A stretch of DNA of 64,000 bases from Bathynomus jamesi (taxonomy: Eukaryota > Arthropoda > Malacostraca > Isopoda > Cirolanidae), in the NCBI GenBank assembly GCA_023014485.1, contig JAJOZX010000943.1, forward strand, positions 425,001 through 489,000, read 5' to 3'. Positions within the stretch are counted from its first letter, which is position 1, and the number at the start of each line of letters is the position of its first letter. A model generated the notes under the pieces. It did no database searches and was not told the DNA's origin. It saw nothing but the letters and a program-made list of their open reading frames with translations. Positions 12,311 to 21,687 of the stretch are shown piece after piece. The position numbers were made by a program, and so were the translations under genes.

Positions 12311-12965
12311 TGTCAAAAAGAGACCAGGTTCTTAATTTATGATTGGAATTTAAAAATTATACTTAGTGGTTAGGATGAAGAACATATTCAAAAAAATTTA
12401 AATTATATTTATAATGAAAACTAAGTTACTTAATTAAATAGGTATGACATCGGATATATGATTAAACTATAAGGAAATTAACTTATATGAAGGGTTAAAG
12501 TGACTAAATGAAATGGACTAAACATAAATGACAAAGTAAAGATAAATGATATATATATATATATATAACTAGGGGCCGGAAAGCTTATTGCTCAAGTTGG
12601 GAATCTGGTGGATGCCGAGATGTATCCGACAGCCTCCAAGTGTCTCTCTCTTTGTGAATTATTAACAAAACCTTTTTAAGAATAATACGAATTATCCAAA
12701 CAAACATTTACATTCACATTCCAAACAATATATTCCAAACAATATAATAAAAAATAAAAGTTACAAGACAAGTCGAGCTGTACTCACCAGGAGGTAATGT
12801 ATCTCTAACAGAAGTGAGGTTAGAGACGACTTGTCATACAAATCACATCGCTTTTTAGGAAACGAACGTATGAACACATTCTGATCGTTTAGAAAGGGTC
12901 AGTTTGGGTGTAGAATTGTAATTTTATAAGGAGTAATCCTAATCAAGAAGAGTATCTTCTTGACA
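12311..12965. mobile_element. Putative solo LTR (655 bp, 5-bp TSD)
   Basis: The insert starts TGTCAAAAAGA and ends TCTTCTTGACA, giving TG...CA termini with a short inverted repeat. It is flanked by GTCTG on both sides (12306-12310 and 12966-12970). Removing it restores the LINE-C sequence seen in the plus copy. No internal retroelement genes are present, consistent with recombination of an LTR element to a solo LTR. A (TA)n run lies inside at about 12550-12567. A TIR element with a 5-bp duplication is the alternative. Confidence 0.65.
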
Positions 12966-13372
12966 GTCTGTATTTTGAACTGTTCCCAATCAGCTTTCTT
13001 GTAATTTCTGTAAGTGTGCCTAAGGCTGTTGGGGCAGAGTGTAGAACGTGTTGTAATGATGATGGGCAGGTGGTCTGATGACAGTTGTTTTTCTGTTCTC
13101 CAGTGTGTATGTGTTGCTAGCAGGGGAGTACCTAAAGTATTTGGCACCCGGGGCGGATCCTTCCTTTGGCACCTCCCATAAATAATTGTAAAATTTAAAC
13201 ACAGAAAAATATATTATGTTTGCAAGTAGATTTTTAAACAGTACAGTACCGTCATAAGCAAATTGGAAATAAGAAAAATGCAGGACATTAAAAATTCAGT
13301 GAACAGGTAATACTGCATTTTATTTTATACAAAAAACACAGGAAATCCAGTCTCAACGCTCAGCGGCTGAGC

Positions 13373-13449
13373 GTGAATCCTCTCTATTTACTTTTGAAGA
13401 ATAGGCTGAGCCTCAGCCTATTCTTCAAAGGTAAATCGAGAGGATTCAC
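13373..13449. repeat. 77-bp near-perfect palindrome
   Basis: GTGAATCCTCTC at the left and GAGAGGATTCAC at the right fold around the centre CTGAGCCTCAG. It sits just 3' of the hAT transposase remnant and would form a long hairpin. Confidence 0.85.
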
Positions 13450-13694
13450 AGTCTCTGCTTTCGAGCCTTAATTTCTGCAAATTGATCAATGACCTCATCA
13501 AAATTCACTTTCTTTGCATATTCATGTTCAATTAAAAGTAAAGCCAGATTTGTCAATTTTGTCTGACTGATGGTCGAGCGAAAGAAATTTTTTATTAATT
13601 TCAATTTGGAAAAACTTCTTTCACATGAAGCAATAGACACACAGACAGTCAAAAAGAATCTCAAACACAGTGACAAGCTTATCAACCCAGACAA
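13446..13694 (-). pseudogene. hAT transposase C-terminal dimerisation domain remnant
   Basis: The 82-codon frame contains VCVSIASCERSFSKLKLIKN and LALLLIEHEYAKKVNFDEVI, the conserved C-terminal hAT dimerisation pattern (SCERSFSKLK). It is closest in style to ZMYM-like hAT proteins. In an intact enzyme this segment assembles the transposase oligomer. The zinc finger and most of the RNase H-like catalytic core are missing, so the product cannot transpose DNA. The apparent start codon only reflects where the open frame begins. Confidence 0.85.
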
Positions 13695-14427
13695 GCAGAG
13701 ACAATTAATTAATTATCATTATTATTATCATTATTATTATCATTTATAAACACTTAAACATCACTATGATACCACATTGTCAAAAATTACTGGACACTGG
13801 TATAAGTACCATGATATTGTTATAAACACCAGCACTTTATGCTTTATCATAATTATTTAATGAAACATACCTCATGTATGTGGAGTCACAGTGTCAAGTG
13901 AGCAAGACTTGGAATGTCAGTTGCAGCCAACTGGCTATGCTCAACAAACTGATGACTGAAACTTCAACAAACGTTCGCCTTTCGATGTAATTTTTTTCAA
14001 ATATTTAATTTTTCGTTTGTAAATTTTGTATTGCCAATAAAAATAAAAATTTATTTTATAGTGGAAATTAACATTAAGCTGTTGTAATAGTATGAACATT
14101 TTAAAAAAAAATTTCTTACTTTGGCGAATTTTTCATTTGGTTTGACAACTTGTACTGGTATTTCAACTCTCCCGATGGCATCCCCCTCCTGGCTGTCACC
14201 CGGGGCGGACCACCCTCCTCGCACCCCTCTTAGTACGCCACTGGTTGCTAGTGAGGGGGAACAGAACGTTATGTCTGGGGAGGAGTTTCAGTATCCTGCT
14301 TGATGTGGTATGTGTGTATGTTCTTCTGTATTGTTAAGAATGAAGAGGCTGTTTAGTTGTGTGGCTATGTTGGCGCCTCTGGTGTTGCTTTGGTTGTGCA
14401 GGTACCAACTAGTGTCTTTAGCGTTAA

Positions 14428-14891
14428 ACACATAAGTTTAAAGTTAAACTTATATGTTGGAATGGGTTCTGATTGAAAGTTAATGACGGGTAAAGACTGA
14501 TTATAAACGAACAATGTCTATCTCACCTCCCATCAAGTTTTCTTTCTGAGGTACTTTAGTTGCTTCGTATGTTGGCTTTAAAACATTTAACGATTAATCA
14601 TTGTATACCATTTACTTTCATTGAACAATATGTCCATACTACAGTAGACTCAGCGGGTACCTTTAAGTATTTTGTTTTTAAAATGAGTCTCATATTTGGG
14701 ATGCGAAGCTTTTGTGCCGTAAGTTTTTCATACGCAATTATACTGGAGTGCGTTTGCATCTCTGCGCATCTTGCTGAAATTACAATTTGCTGATTACCTT
14801 CAACGTTTGTACTAATCAGTAGCTTAGGAACATCTGAATTGTTTAAACATTTTAAAGTTTCTGTTGATCATCTATAGTCACTGGCTCACTA
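14428..14891. other. No gene recognised
   Basis: AT-rich flank with a 77-codon open frame (14560-14793) that shows no recognisable motif and is probably chance. Confidence 0.4.
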
Positions 14892-15077
14892 CAGAGTAGC
14901 CACAAAAGCCCTTTGCAGTGAAATTACAGCATATCTGTACGAGGTGGCCATAAAGTTCCTTTGCATGAAAAACAAAGGCAACATACAAATATGCTGTAAT
15001 TTCACTGCAAAGGGACTTTGTGGCCACTCTTCATGTTGCCCTTGTTTTTCATGCAAAGGGACTTTGTGGCCATCCTG
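14892..15077. mobile_element. Mariner-type MITE with interdigitated inverted repeats
   Basis: The 186-bp element lies between TA dinucleotides (14890-14891 and 15078-15079). Ends are CAGAGTAGCCACAAAAG and CTTTGTGGCCATCCTG. Internally it has the order A (14896-14934), B (14943-14984), A' (about 14990-15030), B' (about 15033-15075), where A' and B' are inverse copies of A and B. The two hairpins are therefore interlocked rather than nested. No coding capacity. Confidence 0.8.
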
Positions 15078-15079
15078 TA

Positions 15080-15906
15080 TACTATCCTAGCAAATTAAAA
15101 TCATATATTTTAGCAAGTACAACACTCTAAAAACAGCAGATTAAATTTGTGCTTAGTTACAAGGACATTAACACGCTCAATACCGTATGTGGACATAATA
15201 CACTGTAGTTTATAGGTGTAGCCTACATTTAAATTAAAAATAATCTCTATTCACTACACAGTCTACACTACACGAGTCTCACCTCTTTAGAAATTAAACT
15301 GATACTGAAAATGAGTACCAAACCACAGAGGGCGGGGAAGCCGGGTTAAATCCTCGGGGCTCGGACCTCTAGGGGGCCTGGAAAGAGGGGGGATAAAATC
15401 TAAAAATATTAATAAAGCAATTGATTAAATAACAGAGAGGAAATATAAATAATAAACATACATTTTATAGAGATTATCATACTGGATATTTTGAATAGTG
15501 ACTTGAACATATAATCAGTTTGCTTGTTATGTACACAAAAAACATTCATAATAAAATACTGAGTAAACAGGGGGGCCCATATACCAATCCTTCACCGGGG
15601 CCCGTGGCAGCTCTCGCCGGCCCCCCTGCCAAACCAGGTGAACAAAGGCGTAAGTGACAAGTTGACAATTTAACTCACATCAGCGTCAGTCACAACTTCT
15701 ATTTCAGCGATACGATGCTGGTGTTCAAAGGTTGAACCGAGTTTATTGCGTCACAACTTTACTTCACAAAGTATTAACTGTTGGTGTATACGCTTCGCAA
15801 GTATAGGAAAGATATTTCTATACTTGTAAATTATCAATTTCTGTACTTACATATATACCGTCAGTAGTATAGCCACAAAAGGTAAGAGTGCAGGAATGTT
15901 GCAAGT
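15080..15906. other. No gene; short GC-rich patches
   Basis: Non-coding. Two GC-rich patches stand out, at about 15325-15385 and 15568-15630. The second begins CAGGGGGGCC and ends GGCCCCCCTG, resembling a hAT-type terminus, but I see no matching duplication. Confidence 0.4.
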
Positions 15907-16233
15907 TATTACGTAATGGTGCAATGTTGCAAAGGGGAATGGGGCGCTGCAAATGGGGTGTGGGTAATGTTGCAAAGGGGGGTGGGGATATGCAACAGCT
16001 CAATGTTGCAAAGGGGGTGGGGTGTTGCAAAAAAAAAAAGAGTACCGGCCTTTGTTGTCAACCCCAAAATGGGGTTGCAAGGGGCATGCAACTTGGAGGC
16101 GGAGTTCTCCCCCAAGCTATTCCCCCCAAAGGGCCAGAAAGAGAAAGGAGAGAAAGGAGGAGAGGTGTTCACCTGGCAGGAGCCAAGTGCATATTAAGAC
16201 TTCAGCCGAGTAGGCGTTGTCTTATAGACTCCT

Positions 16234-16282
16234 AATCAGCCAGTTGGCTGAATCAGCCAGTTGGCTGAATCAGCCAGTTGGC
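16234..16282. repeat. 17-bp palindromic tandem repeat, three units
   Basis: Three copies of AATCAGCCAGTTGGCTG, each containing the palindrome CAGCCAGTTGGCTG. The right arm has two units at 30361-30396. Confidence 0.9.
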
Positions 16283-16465
16283 TTAGAAGGAGCCAAGGGG
16301 GGAGGGTACACCTGAAGGGGGGAGAGAGAGAGTATCGGCCTTTGTTGCCGATTGCATGCAACTTGGAGGCGGAGTTCTCCCCAAGCTATTTTCCCCAAAG
16401 GGGTATACCTAGCCTAAGAGGCCTCTAAGGGGTTTTCCCAAAGGGCCAGAAAGAGAAAGGACCAG

Positions 16466-16529
16466 AGGTCCTTGCTCAGCTGGGAGCCGAGCTTGAATGA
16501 CTCCATCAGTCGTCTCTCGCTCTTTTATA
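16466..16529 (-). promoter_or_regulatory. TATA/Inr/DPE core promoter, outward-facing (left arm)
   Basis: On the minus strand: TATAAA (16529-16524), initiator TCATTC with A+1 at 16498, and GGACCT at +28 to +33 (16471-16466), matching the DPE consensus RGWYVT. TATA begins at -31. All three elements are conserved in the right arm. It points toward the arm's outer end, and no long ORF follows. Confidence 0.75.
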
Positions 16530-16843
16530 GCCCTCTAATCCGCCATGTTGCCAGATAGCGCCATGTATTCGGCTGAGTTGCCAGATAGCAATATTTATTA
16601 AATTAAACCATATATTATTCAAAATATATTTATATGATGGTAGTTAATCGATGAATCCAATTAAATTCTGTTTATTAAATAAATAATTTAAACCTTTACA
16701 CACTTAATTTTTATTATAAATATTTAAGTCACGAATATCAGTGGGAAAAACGAAAAGAAAATTTACGAAGATATGGGAAACAATTCAAGACACACGATCG
16801 TCATTCCCCCAAACCCATCTGTGGATATATATATATATATATA

Positions 16844-17492
16844 CAGGGTGTCTCAAAAGTCACTATCTATTTCGGTGATATTAGATGTTTTTTAAAAAAA
16901 TGCTATGCTGGCATAAAGATATGTACTTCTGGTGCAAATTTGTGTATTTAAAAAAAGTTAATTGGTTTATTATCTTGACATGCTTGAACAATTCCTCGAA
17001 CCTCAAATTCTTACAGATGGCATTCTTGACACAGTAGTTTTTCAGCAGGATGGAGCACCGTGCCATTATGCAATAATTGTACGTGATTATCTTGACAGAC
17101 GCTTCCCCGGTCGCTGGATTGGTCGTGGAGGAACACAACCATGGGCAGCACGTTCACCCTATTTAACACCAATAGATTTTTTCGCCTGGGGTTTCATTAA
17201 GTCTAAGGTGTACACTGGTAGAAGAATTAGTGATGTAGCCGAACTTCGAAATCGTATTACCGATGCAGTTCAGAAAATAACACCTCAAATACTGGAAAGT
17301 GTGTTCCGGGAAACAACTTATCGCTTTGAGCTCTGTAGAGACACTGATGGTCGCCATGTGGAGACAGATAAATAAATAGCACTAATTCTTTGTGGCACTT
17401 ACTTTGAAATAAATATATTTTTCATGTCTTAAACCAGTTTTTCGTAATTCCCATTATTTTTCAAAATAGATTATGACTTTTGAGACACCCTG
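16844..17492 (+). mobile_element. Mariner-superfamily transposon, internally deleted
   Basis: Termini are CAGGGTGTCTCAAAAGTCA and its inverse, between TA dinucleotides (16842-16843 and 17493-17494). The corresponding site in the right arm (about 29240-29262) is uninterrupted, so the insertion happened after the arms separated. The 5' half of the transposase is missing. Confidence 0.92.
16962..17375 (+). pseudogene. Mariner-type DDE transposase, C-terminal half
   Basis: The frame contains FQQDGAPCHYA (second catalytic Asp region) and RSPYLTPIDFFAWGFIKSKV (third acidic residue region), typical of a Tc1/mariner DDE catalytic core that would cut and join at the TIRs. The N-terminal helix-turn-helix DNA-binding part and first catalytic Asp are absent, and the frame opens without an ATG. 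The element is thus non-autonomous. A stop after HVETDK leaves only a short tail before the right TIR, normal for this family's 3' end. Confidence 0.88.
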
Positions 17493-17529
17493 TATATATA
17501 ATAAACGAATGAACAACTCGTGCACACAA

Positions 17530-17755
17530 ACGCACACACACACACACACACACGAAAAGGATCCCCGACTCGAATCGTTTCCCCAGAGACCTTTTTTGAA
17601 ATGACAACTTTCTCCTTACCTTATATATATATATATAAATATATATATAAACACAGTTAATATGATTCTTTCTGTAGGGAATGACAAAATTAAAATGAAT
17701 TAAAACAAATCACTAAACAAATAAAAGAAATCGTTCCATTAACATATTCTCAAAT

Positions 17756-17803
<48 letters not shown>
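17530..17803. repeat. (CA)n tracts
   Basis: Two CA tracts, at 17530-17553 and 17759-17803, matched by GT tracts in the right arm (29193-29210 and 28966-29000) with different lengths. Confidence 0.9.
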
Positions 17804-17806
<3 letters not shown>

Positions 17807-18112
17807 AAAGGGCGAATGTGGGTCAATTCGAATCGTTTCCCAGAGACTTTTTCACCGCAAGTCAACCTTTCTTCCAGTCTATTCGAGCAAAAACCTCCGT
17901 TCACTCCAATTCTTAATATTGTGATTGTTATTACTTCTAAAATGAAACGAAGAAAATATTTTATATTTACGCGTAATTTGTATGGTGTCATATTCTTAGA
18001 TAACATCTCTGTTATTGAAAGATATACACACAATTATATTAAATAATAATCAGCGAAAGAGACAAGGTGCATGAGGTGGGCAAACCTGAAAGTACTAATA
18101 ATTATATATATA

Positions 18113-18983
18113 CAGTGAAACCTCGTTAAGTCGAACTCGGTTAACTCGAAATCTCGGATAAGTCGATATGAATTGTTAAGTCCCTGCTAATTTACATAGA
18201 AAATACTATACTTCCACTCCTCTTATCTCGAAATCGGATAAGTCGAAAAACCGGATACCTCGACGTGAATTTGAAGACCCGGAGCGACCTTTTTATATAC
18301 TTAACTCGAAGTGTTAACCGTAATTTCAATATTGAAGGTAAAGTTCAGGATTTTGTCACTGCAGACGACCATCTTGCGACTTCAGGAATATTAAATGAGG
18401 ATGAAATAATACAAGACATCACCACAGCTCCTGACAATGAATCAGACAATGATGAACCGGAAAACCAACCTTCTCCCGTGATAAATTCAACACAAGGAGT
18501 TTCGATGTGTAATGAACTAAGAAAATTCCTCCAAGTATCAGAAGGAGCAGACGAGTGCCTTCAATCTCTCGCAAAAATTGAAAATTTTATTCGTAATAAA
18601 TCCCATGCTAAGCAAAAATCAATAATTGAGTTTTTAATAAAAAAATAAAATTTACCCACATAAGTTTTTCCCTCTATTATTAATTACATACATAGAATGT
18701 AAATTTTTCAATTAAAGACTAATTTACTTTTTAGAATACAGTAATTACATACTATGTATATTGCTAGGTTTCTGTTTGTATATGAATATCTTATACTGTA
18801 TTTTTTTTATTAAACCTAACATGTTTTTATTCTTTCGTATTTTCCTTGTTTTAATATACATTGCTGATAACGAAAAAATAGCAAGAGAGGAGCATTTTTA
18901 TTTCACGATCGGTTAACTCGAATATCGGTTAACTCGAAGTGATTTTCTCAGGCCCTTCGACTTCGAGTTAACGAAGTTTCACT
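18113..18983 (+). mobile_element. Tigger/pogo transposon, internally deleted (left-arm copy)
   Basis: Ends are CAGTGAAACCTCGTTAA-type and the inverse, next to TA, with repeated TTAACTCGAA and GGATAAGTCGA subterminal motifs typical of Tigger elements. The same element lies at 27782-28656 in the right arm, so it predates the arm duplication. Confidence 0.88.
18265..18648 (+). pseudogene. Tigger transposase C-terminal remnant (left arm)
   Basis: The frame encodes an acidic stretch (TTAPDNESDNDEPEN) followed by a helical C-terminus ending KQKSIIEFLIKK, as in Tigger/Jerky-like transposases after the DDE core. The CENP-B-like DNA-binding domain and catalytic core are gone. The right-arm copy at 28121-28504 differs at about three residues. 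The frame opens without an ATG, so it is a truncated pseudogene rather than a domesticated short protein, although the matched open frames in both arms are notable. Confidence 0.75.
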
Positions 18984-18989
18984 ATATAT

Positions 18990-19060
18990 ATATTATTATT
19001 ACTACTGTAATTTGTAACACCCTATATAGGGTGGTACAAATTACAGTAGTAATAATAATT
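18990..19060. repeat. Large palindrome centred on ACCCTATATAGGGT
   Basis: Flanks TTACTACTGTAATTTGTA and TACAAATTACAGTAGTAA fold on each other around the centre at 19019-19032. It opens the tandem array that follows. The right-arm equivalent is at about 27710-27775. Confidence 0.85.
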
Positions 19061-19432
19061 AACTCTTTCTCGCCGAATTGGAAAGCTTTTCACCCGACCT
19101 TAGACCTACAGCTTAACGTGGTACAAATTACAGTAGTATTAATAATTAACTCTTTCTCGCCGAATTGGAAAGCTTTTCACCCGACCTTAGACCTACAGTT
19201 TAACATGGAAACCGAATGCTCTTTTCTTTCTCTCTATATATATATAGAAAGAGAGAGAGAGCGAGAGAGTTTTGTTCATTCAAACATCGTAATTCACGAT
19301 TTTTTCTATGTAGTAATAATAATTAACTCTTTCTCGCCGAATTGGAAAGCTTTTCACCCGACCTTAGACCTACAGTTTAACGTGGTACAAATTACAGTAG
19401 TAATAATAATTAACTCTTTCTCGCCGATTATC
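19028..19432. repeat. Tandem repeat of about 87 bp (left arm)
   Basis: About four copies of a unit containing AACTCTTTCTCGCCGAATTG and CACCCGACCTTAGACCTACA, the last truncated. A (TA)n/(GA)n insert at about 19205-19310 interrupts the array. The long open frame across it (19031-19501) is produced by the repeats. The right arm has about three units (27400-27735). Confidence 0.88.
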
Positions 19433-19638
19433 ATTGTCCAGGTATACAGTTGCCAGATTGTACCATTTATTTTCTTAAAAGTTGGTTTAGAATTCCGCTA
19501 GTAGGTTTAGAAGGCGTAACATGATATAATTAGAATTAAGTAAAACAACACTGCATCATTCTGTTTATAATAAATATATAGAAAATAAATATACATTTCA
19601 ATAATAATAGAACGAGGAATATGCATATAATCAAAAAA

Positions 19639-19673
<35 letters not shown>

Positions 19674-19776
19674 TATGGAGATATATAGAAATAAATATAC
19701 ATTTCAATAATAATAGAAATATGAACGAGGAATATGCATATAATCATAACAGTACAGGAGAAATATCACAAATATG

Positions 19777-19941
19777 TTAAATATATAAATACATTTCACT
19801 TTTTTTCAAAATACTAAACTCGCACTTAATCGAGTCTACAATTACATCATTATTGCTCTGCATTACGCAGTATATGCGGTTTAATAATATTTCACTGCTT
19901 AAAGTATAGGGAAAACTGTACTCGATATGAATGGCTTTCAT
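19777..19941 (-). CDS. ORF D, 54-aa unknown small protein (left arm)
   Basis: This 54-codon frame (MKAIHIEYSFPYTLS... to ...KKSEMYLYI) starts 11 bp after the ORF C stop. It is preserved with the same length, start and stop in the right arm (26888-27052), with two amino-acid differences. Conservation of an open frame in both arms, despite decay in neighbouring genes, is the main argument that it is real. I recognise no domain, signal peptide or membrane segment. Confidence 0.5.
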   Translation of the reverse strand: MKAIHIEYSFPYTLSSEILLNRIYCVMQSNNDVIVDSIKCEFSILKKSEMYLYI

Positions 19942-19952
19942 ATCGTTCAGTA

Positions 19953-20144
19953 CTATTTTGTTCCCACTTTACAACCGGTTGGTAAGTCATCTTTAAATAC
20001 GTCTAGAATACAATTACAACCACGCACAAAGAGTTCATCGTTAGCTACATTATTAAACACAAGTTTATAAACACCCCTTTCCAATCGAGGTTTTATTTCT
20101 ACCGACCCGAGCTTTTCAATCGTGAACTCATCTTCACTCAACAT
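19953..20144 (-). CDS. ORF C, 63-aa unknown protein (left arm)
   Basis: The frame (MLSEDEFTIEKLG... to ...PTGCKVGTK) starts inside the last codons of the upstream ORF B part and overlaps it by 11 bp (20134-20144), with the ATG four bases upstream of the other frame's last codons. The right-arm copy (26685-26876) has the same length and two substitutions. It is charged at the N-terminus with two or three Cys near VRGCNC. The overlap with ORF B is a compact arrangement more usual for viruses or dense mobile elements than for host genes. Function unknown. Confidence 0.6.
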   Translation of the reverse strand: MLSEDEFTIEKLGSVEIKPRLERGVYKLVFNNVANDELFVRGCNCILDVFKDDLPTGCKVGTK

Positions 20145-21123
20145 AGCGGCAATTGAAATAATCTTCTAAATCGTTAAGACAACTGCTCGTTATATAAAGA
20201 AATAGTTCTTCAGGGTGAACGGTGTAGGTGAGCTCAGCCTTGTACTGATTAATTGCTTTGTACCAAAGTTCATGGTATTTCAAAGAGTCTAAACTTTTTA
20301 AATAAACGTCCAGCTCTAGACCATTCTCACCTTGTTCAGCCCTACACTCGGTAAACCCATCGAGCAGAGCGGTGTATGCGTATTCAAGTACTGTATCAAA
20401 ATAAAACATATCCGTAACACGCGCGTCTAATATAGGTTTCAGCTTGCGGAATCCGACGATTTCAAACATTCTGTCGAGGATGAAAGGGTTTCGCGTAGGA
20501 ACAAGAGCGTTATTATCAGAAGCGTTCTTCCACATCAGCCGTATATCAATGCATGGCCGATCGTTATTTATACACAACGTACATACAACGGCGTATGAGG
20601 GTGCGTCACTAATCTGCTCTCTTCTTGTTAAAAACTCACGTAGGGCACTAGCCACAACCTCACTACGAACCTCATCATGATACACATTAATATAGTGATA
20701 AAAATACTTAAGATTGTCAATAATGACGAGATTCACATTTTCAGTCGTAGGGTATGAGTAATCGACATGGTGTAACATGACATAATACCGCTTGTCAAAC
20801 CACCCATCCACAAGACTCATTATCCATACTTGCTGCTTCTCTTCTGCACGCGTTGTTTCTTTTACTTCACGGTATATGTGAGACTTTATAAAGTTTAGCT
20901 GTACAGCATACTTCAGCACATCGTCTGTGCAACGAAAGCCTTCAACGGTCTCACCAGAACATCCGTAGAGTATTTGTACATCTTGCAACTTCGCACAATC
21001 CAATGTGGTTTTAAAAGAGGCATAGGAGGGGGGAATAGGAAGTTTTTCGGTATCCACCACATCCTGACACTTTGCTGAATACCATTTCATAAACGTTGTA
21101 CAAGCAATATTAAAGGTAGCCAT
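20134..21123 (-). CDS. Fused ORF A/B, 329 aa, unknown (left arm)
   Basis: The start at 21123 lies 81 bp downstream of the initiator of an Inr+DPE promoter. Residues 1-166 correspond to ORF A of the right arm (four differences seen), including YGCSGETVEGFRCTDDV and KYFYHYINVYHDEVRSEVV. From RREQISDAPS onward it matches the second half of right-arm ORF B and continues to its natural end (...DYFNCRYVE). The join is at the triplet ACA, where the right arm has 594 extra bp (198 codons). A microhomology-type deletion would create this in-frame fusion and remove ORF A's C-terminus and ORF B's N-terminus. I recognise no known family, and no signal or transmembrane segment is evident. Confidence 0.65.
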   Translation of the reverse strand: MATFNIACTTFMKWYSAKCQDVVDTEKLPIPPSYASFKTTLDCAKLQDVQILYGCSGETVEGFRCTDDVLKYAVQLNFIKSHIYREVKETTRAEEKQQVWIMSLVDGWFDKRYYVMLHHVDYSYPTTENVNLVIIDNLKYFYHYINVYHDEVRSEVVASALREFLTRREQISDAPSYAVVCTLCINNDRPCIDIRLMWKNASDNNALVPTRNPFILDRMFEIVGFRKLKPILDARVTDMFYFDTVLEYAYTALLDGFTECRAEQGENGLELDVYLKSLDSLKYHELWYKAINQYKAELTYTVHPEELFLYITSSCLNDLEDYFNCRYVE

Positions 21124-21170
21124 TTGAATACACGTCTGATCTCCTTTTTTTCTTCTACGCTGGCGAATAC

Positions 21171-21205
21171 ACGTCTGATCTCAAGGGCTTACTGCAGTCG
21201 ACTGA
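21171..21205 (-). promoter_or_regulatory. Inr + DPE core promoter of ORF A/B (left arm)
   Basis: On the minus strand TCAGTC (21205-21200, A+1 at 21203) is followed by AGACGT at exactly +28 to +33 (21176-21171). There is no TATA box. A second copy of GATCAGACGTGTATTC lies just before the ATG. Identical elements occur at the same spacing in the right arm. Confidence 0.85.
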
Positions 21206-21283
21206 CCACGTAGGGAATCCCAGATAGTAGCATGACTCACGTTGTTGGTCTTACAGTAGGCGGAGCTTAGAACTTTCACCTGT

Positions 21284-21286
<3 letters not shown>

Positions 21287-21320
<34 letters not shown>
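21287..21320. repeat. (CA)n microsatellite
   Basis: A CA run upstream of the ORF A promoter. It is matched by a shorter GT run in the right arm (24937-24952) and a third copy at 23842-23873. Confidence 0.9.
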
Positions 21321-21322
<2 letters not shown>

Positions 21323-21359
21323 GGAGAAAGTGAAACGCTAATTGAAACATGATTTATTT

Positions 21360-21560
21360 AATAAACGAGATATTCAAGTTATATATATTTACAAATACGA
21401 CTTAATAAACGAGATATTCAAGTTATATACATATTTACAAATACGTGTAATAAATAAGTTAACAATAGGTACATCAAAGATTATATACGTACAAGACATT
21501 TACAAATACGTGTCATAAGTAAGTTAACAATAGGCGCATCAAAAGTTATGGTATCCAAAG
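21360..21560. repeat. Repeats of 60-70 bp with GTTAAC and ACGTGT motifs (left arm)
   Basis: Several units contain ATTTACAAATACGTGTAATA, then AAATAAGTTAACAATAG and CATCAAAGATTAT. Related units, in both orientations, occupy 22700-22800, 23930-24385 and 24715-24900. Confidence 0.8.
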
Positions 21561-21687
21561 GGTACGGTATCATAGGTACCAGGTAACTGGTAACGTTTCC
21601 TTTTATAACGGTTTTATTGTTTTACCACTCACCATTTCCACAAACTAAACGTCTTCACACCCCGGTGAACTATTTGAGAGAAACATA

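Larger units (their letters stand above)
13121..14243 (-). mobile_element. hAT transposon, internally deleted
   Basis: Termini are CAGGGGAGTACC and AGTACGCCACTG, flanked by the 8-bp duplication GTTGCTAG (13113-13120 and 14244-14251). This is typical of hAT insertion. It is inserted in the inverted LINE-C; the sequence on both sides is continuous in the plus LINE copy. Only the transposase C-terminus remains (13446-13694). Confidence 0.9.
10134..14427 (-). mobile_element. LINE-C, inverted copy, 5'-truncated and nested
   Basis: Minus-strand copy of the LINE at 2402-5599. The (CAA)n tail lies at about 10135-10147. The C-terminal region is at 10148-10522, a thumb region (MDYASPCWAPI) at 10586-10981, RT fingers (TQHGFRPHHS, LLATIDISKAFDAI) at 11239-11508, and the N-terminal endonuclease stretch near 14250-14427. 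It lacks about 200 bp near 10270 that the plus copy has (zinc-knuckle region), and is interrupted by a solo-LTR-like insert (12311-12965) and a hAT (13121-14243). Stops and frameshifts are frequent, so it is dead. Together with the plus copy it brackets the 5.6-10.1 kb interval as a natural inverted repeat. Confidence 0.85.

Noticed and set aside
15569..15629. 60-bp miniature hAT with CAGGGGGGCC ends
   Set aside because: Ends are inverted, but there is no flanking 8-bp duplication and the length is implausibly small; probably a terminus fragment or chance GC palindrome.
15888..16235. Long overlapping frames in the GC-rich outer arm ends, also at 30391-30823
   Set aside because: Several frames on both strands are open at once because of G/C-rich repeats, with no motif and no conservation of a single frame between the arms.
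19031..19501. 156-codon open frame across the 87-bp repeat array
   Set aside because: It is produced by in-frame tandem repeats and microsatellite; the mirror frames in the other arm are broken.
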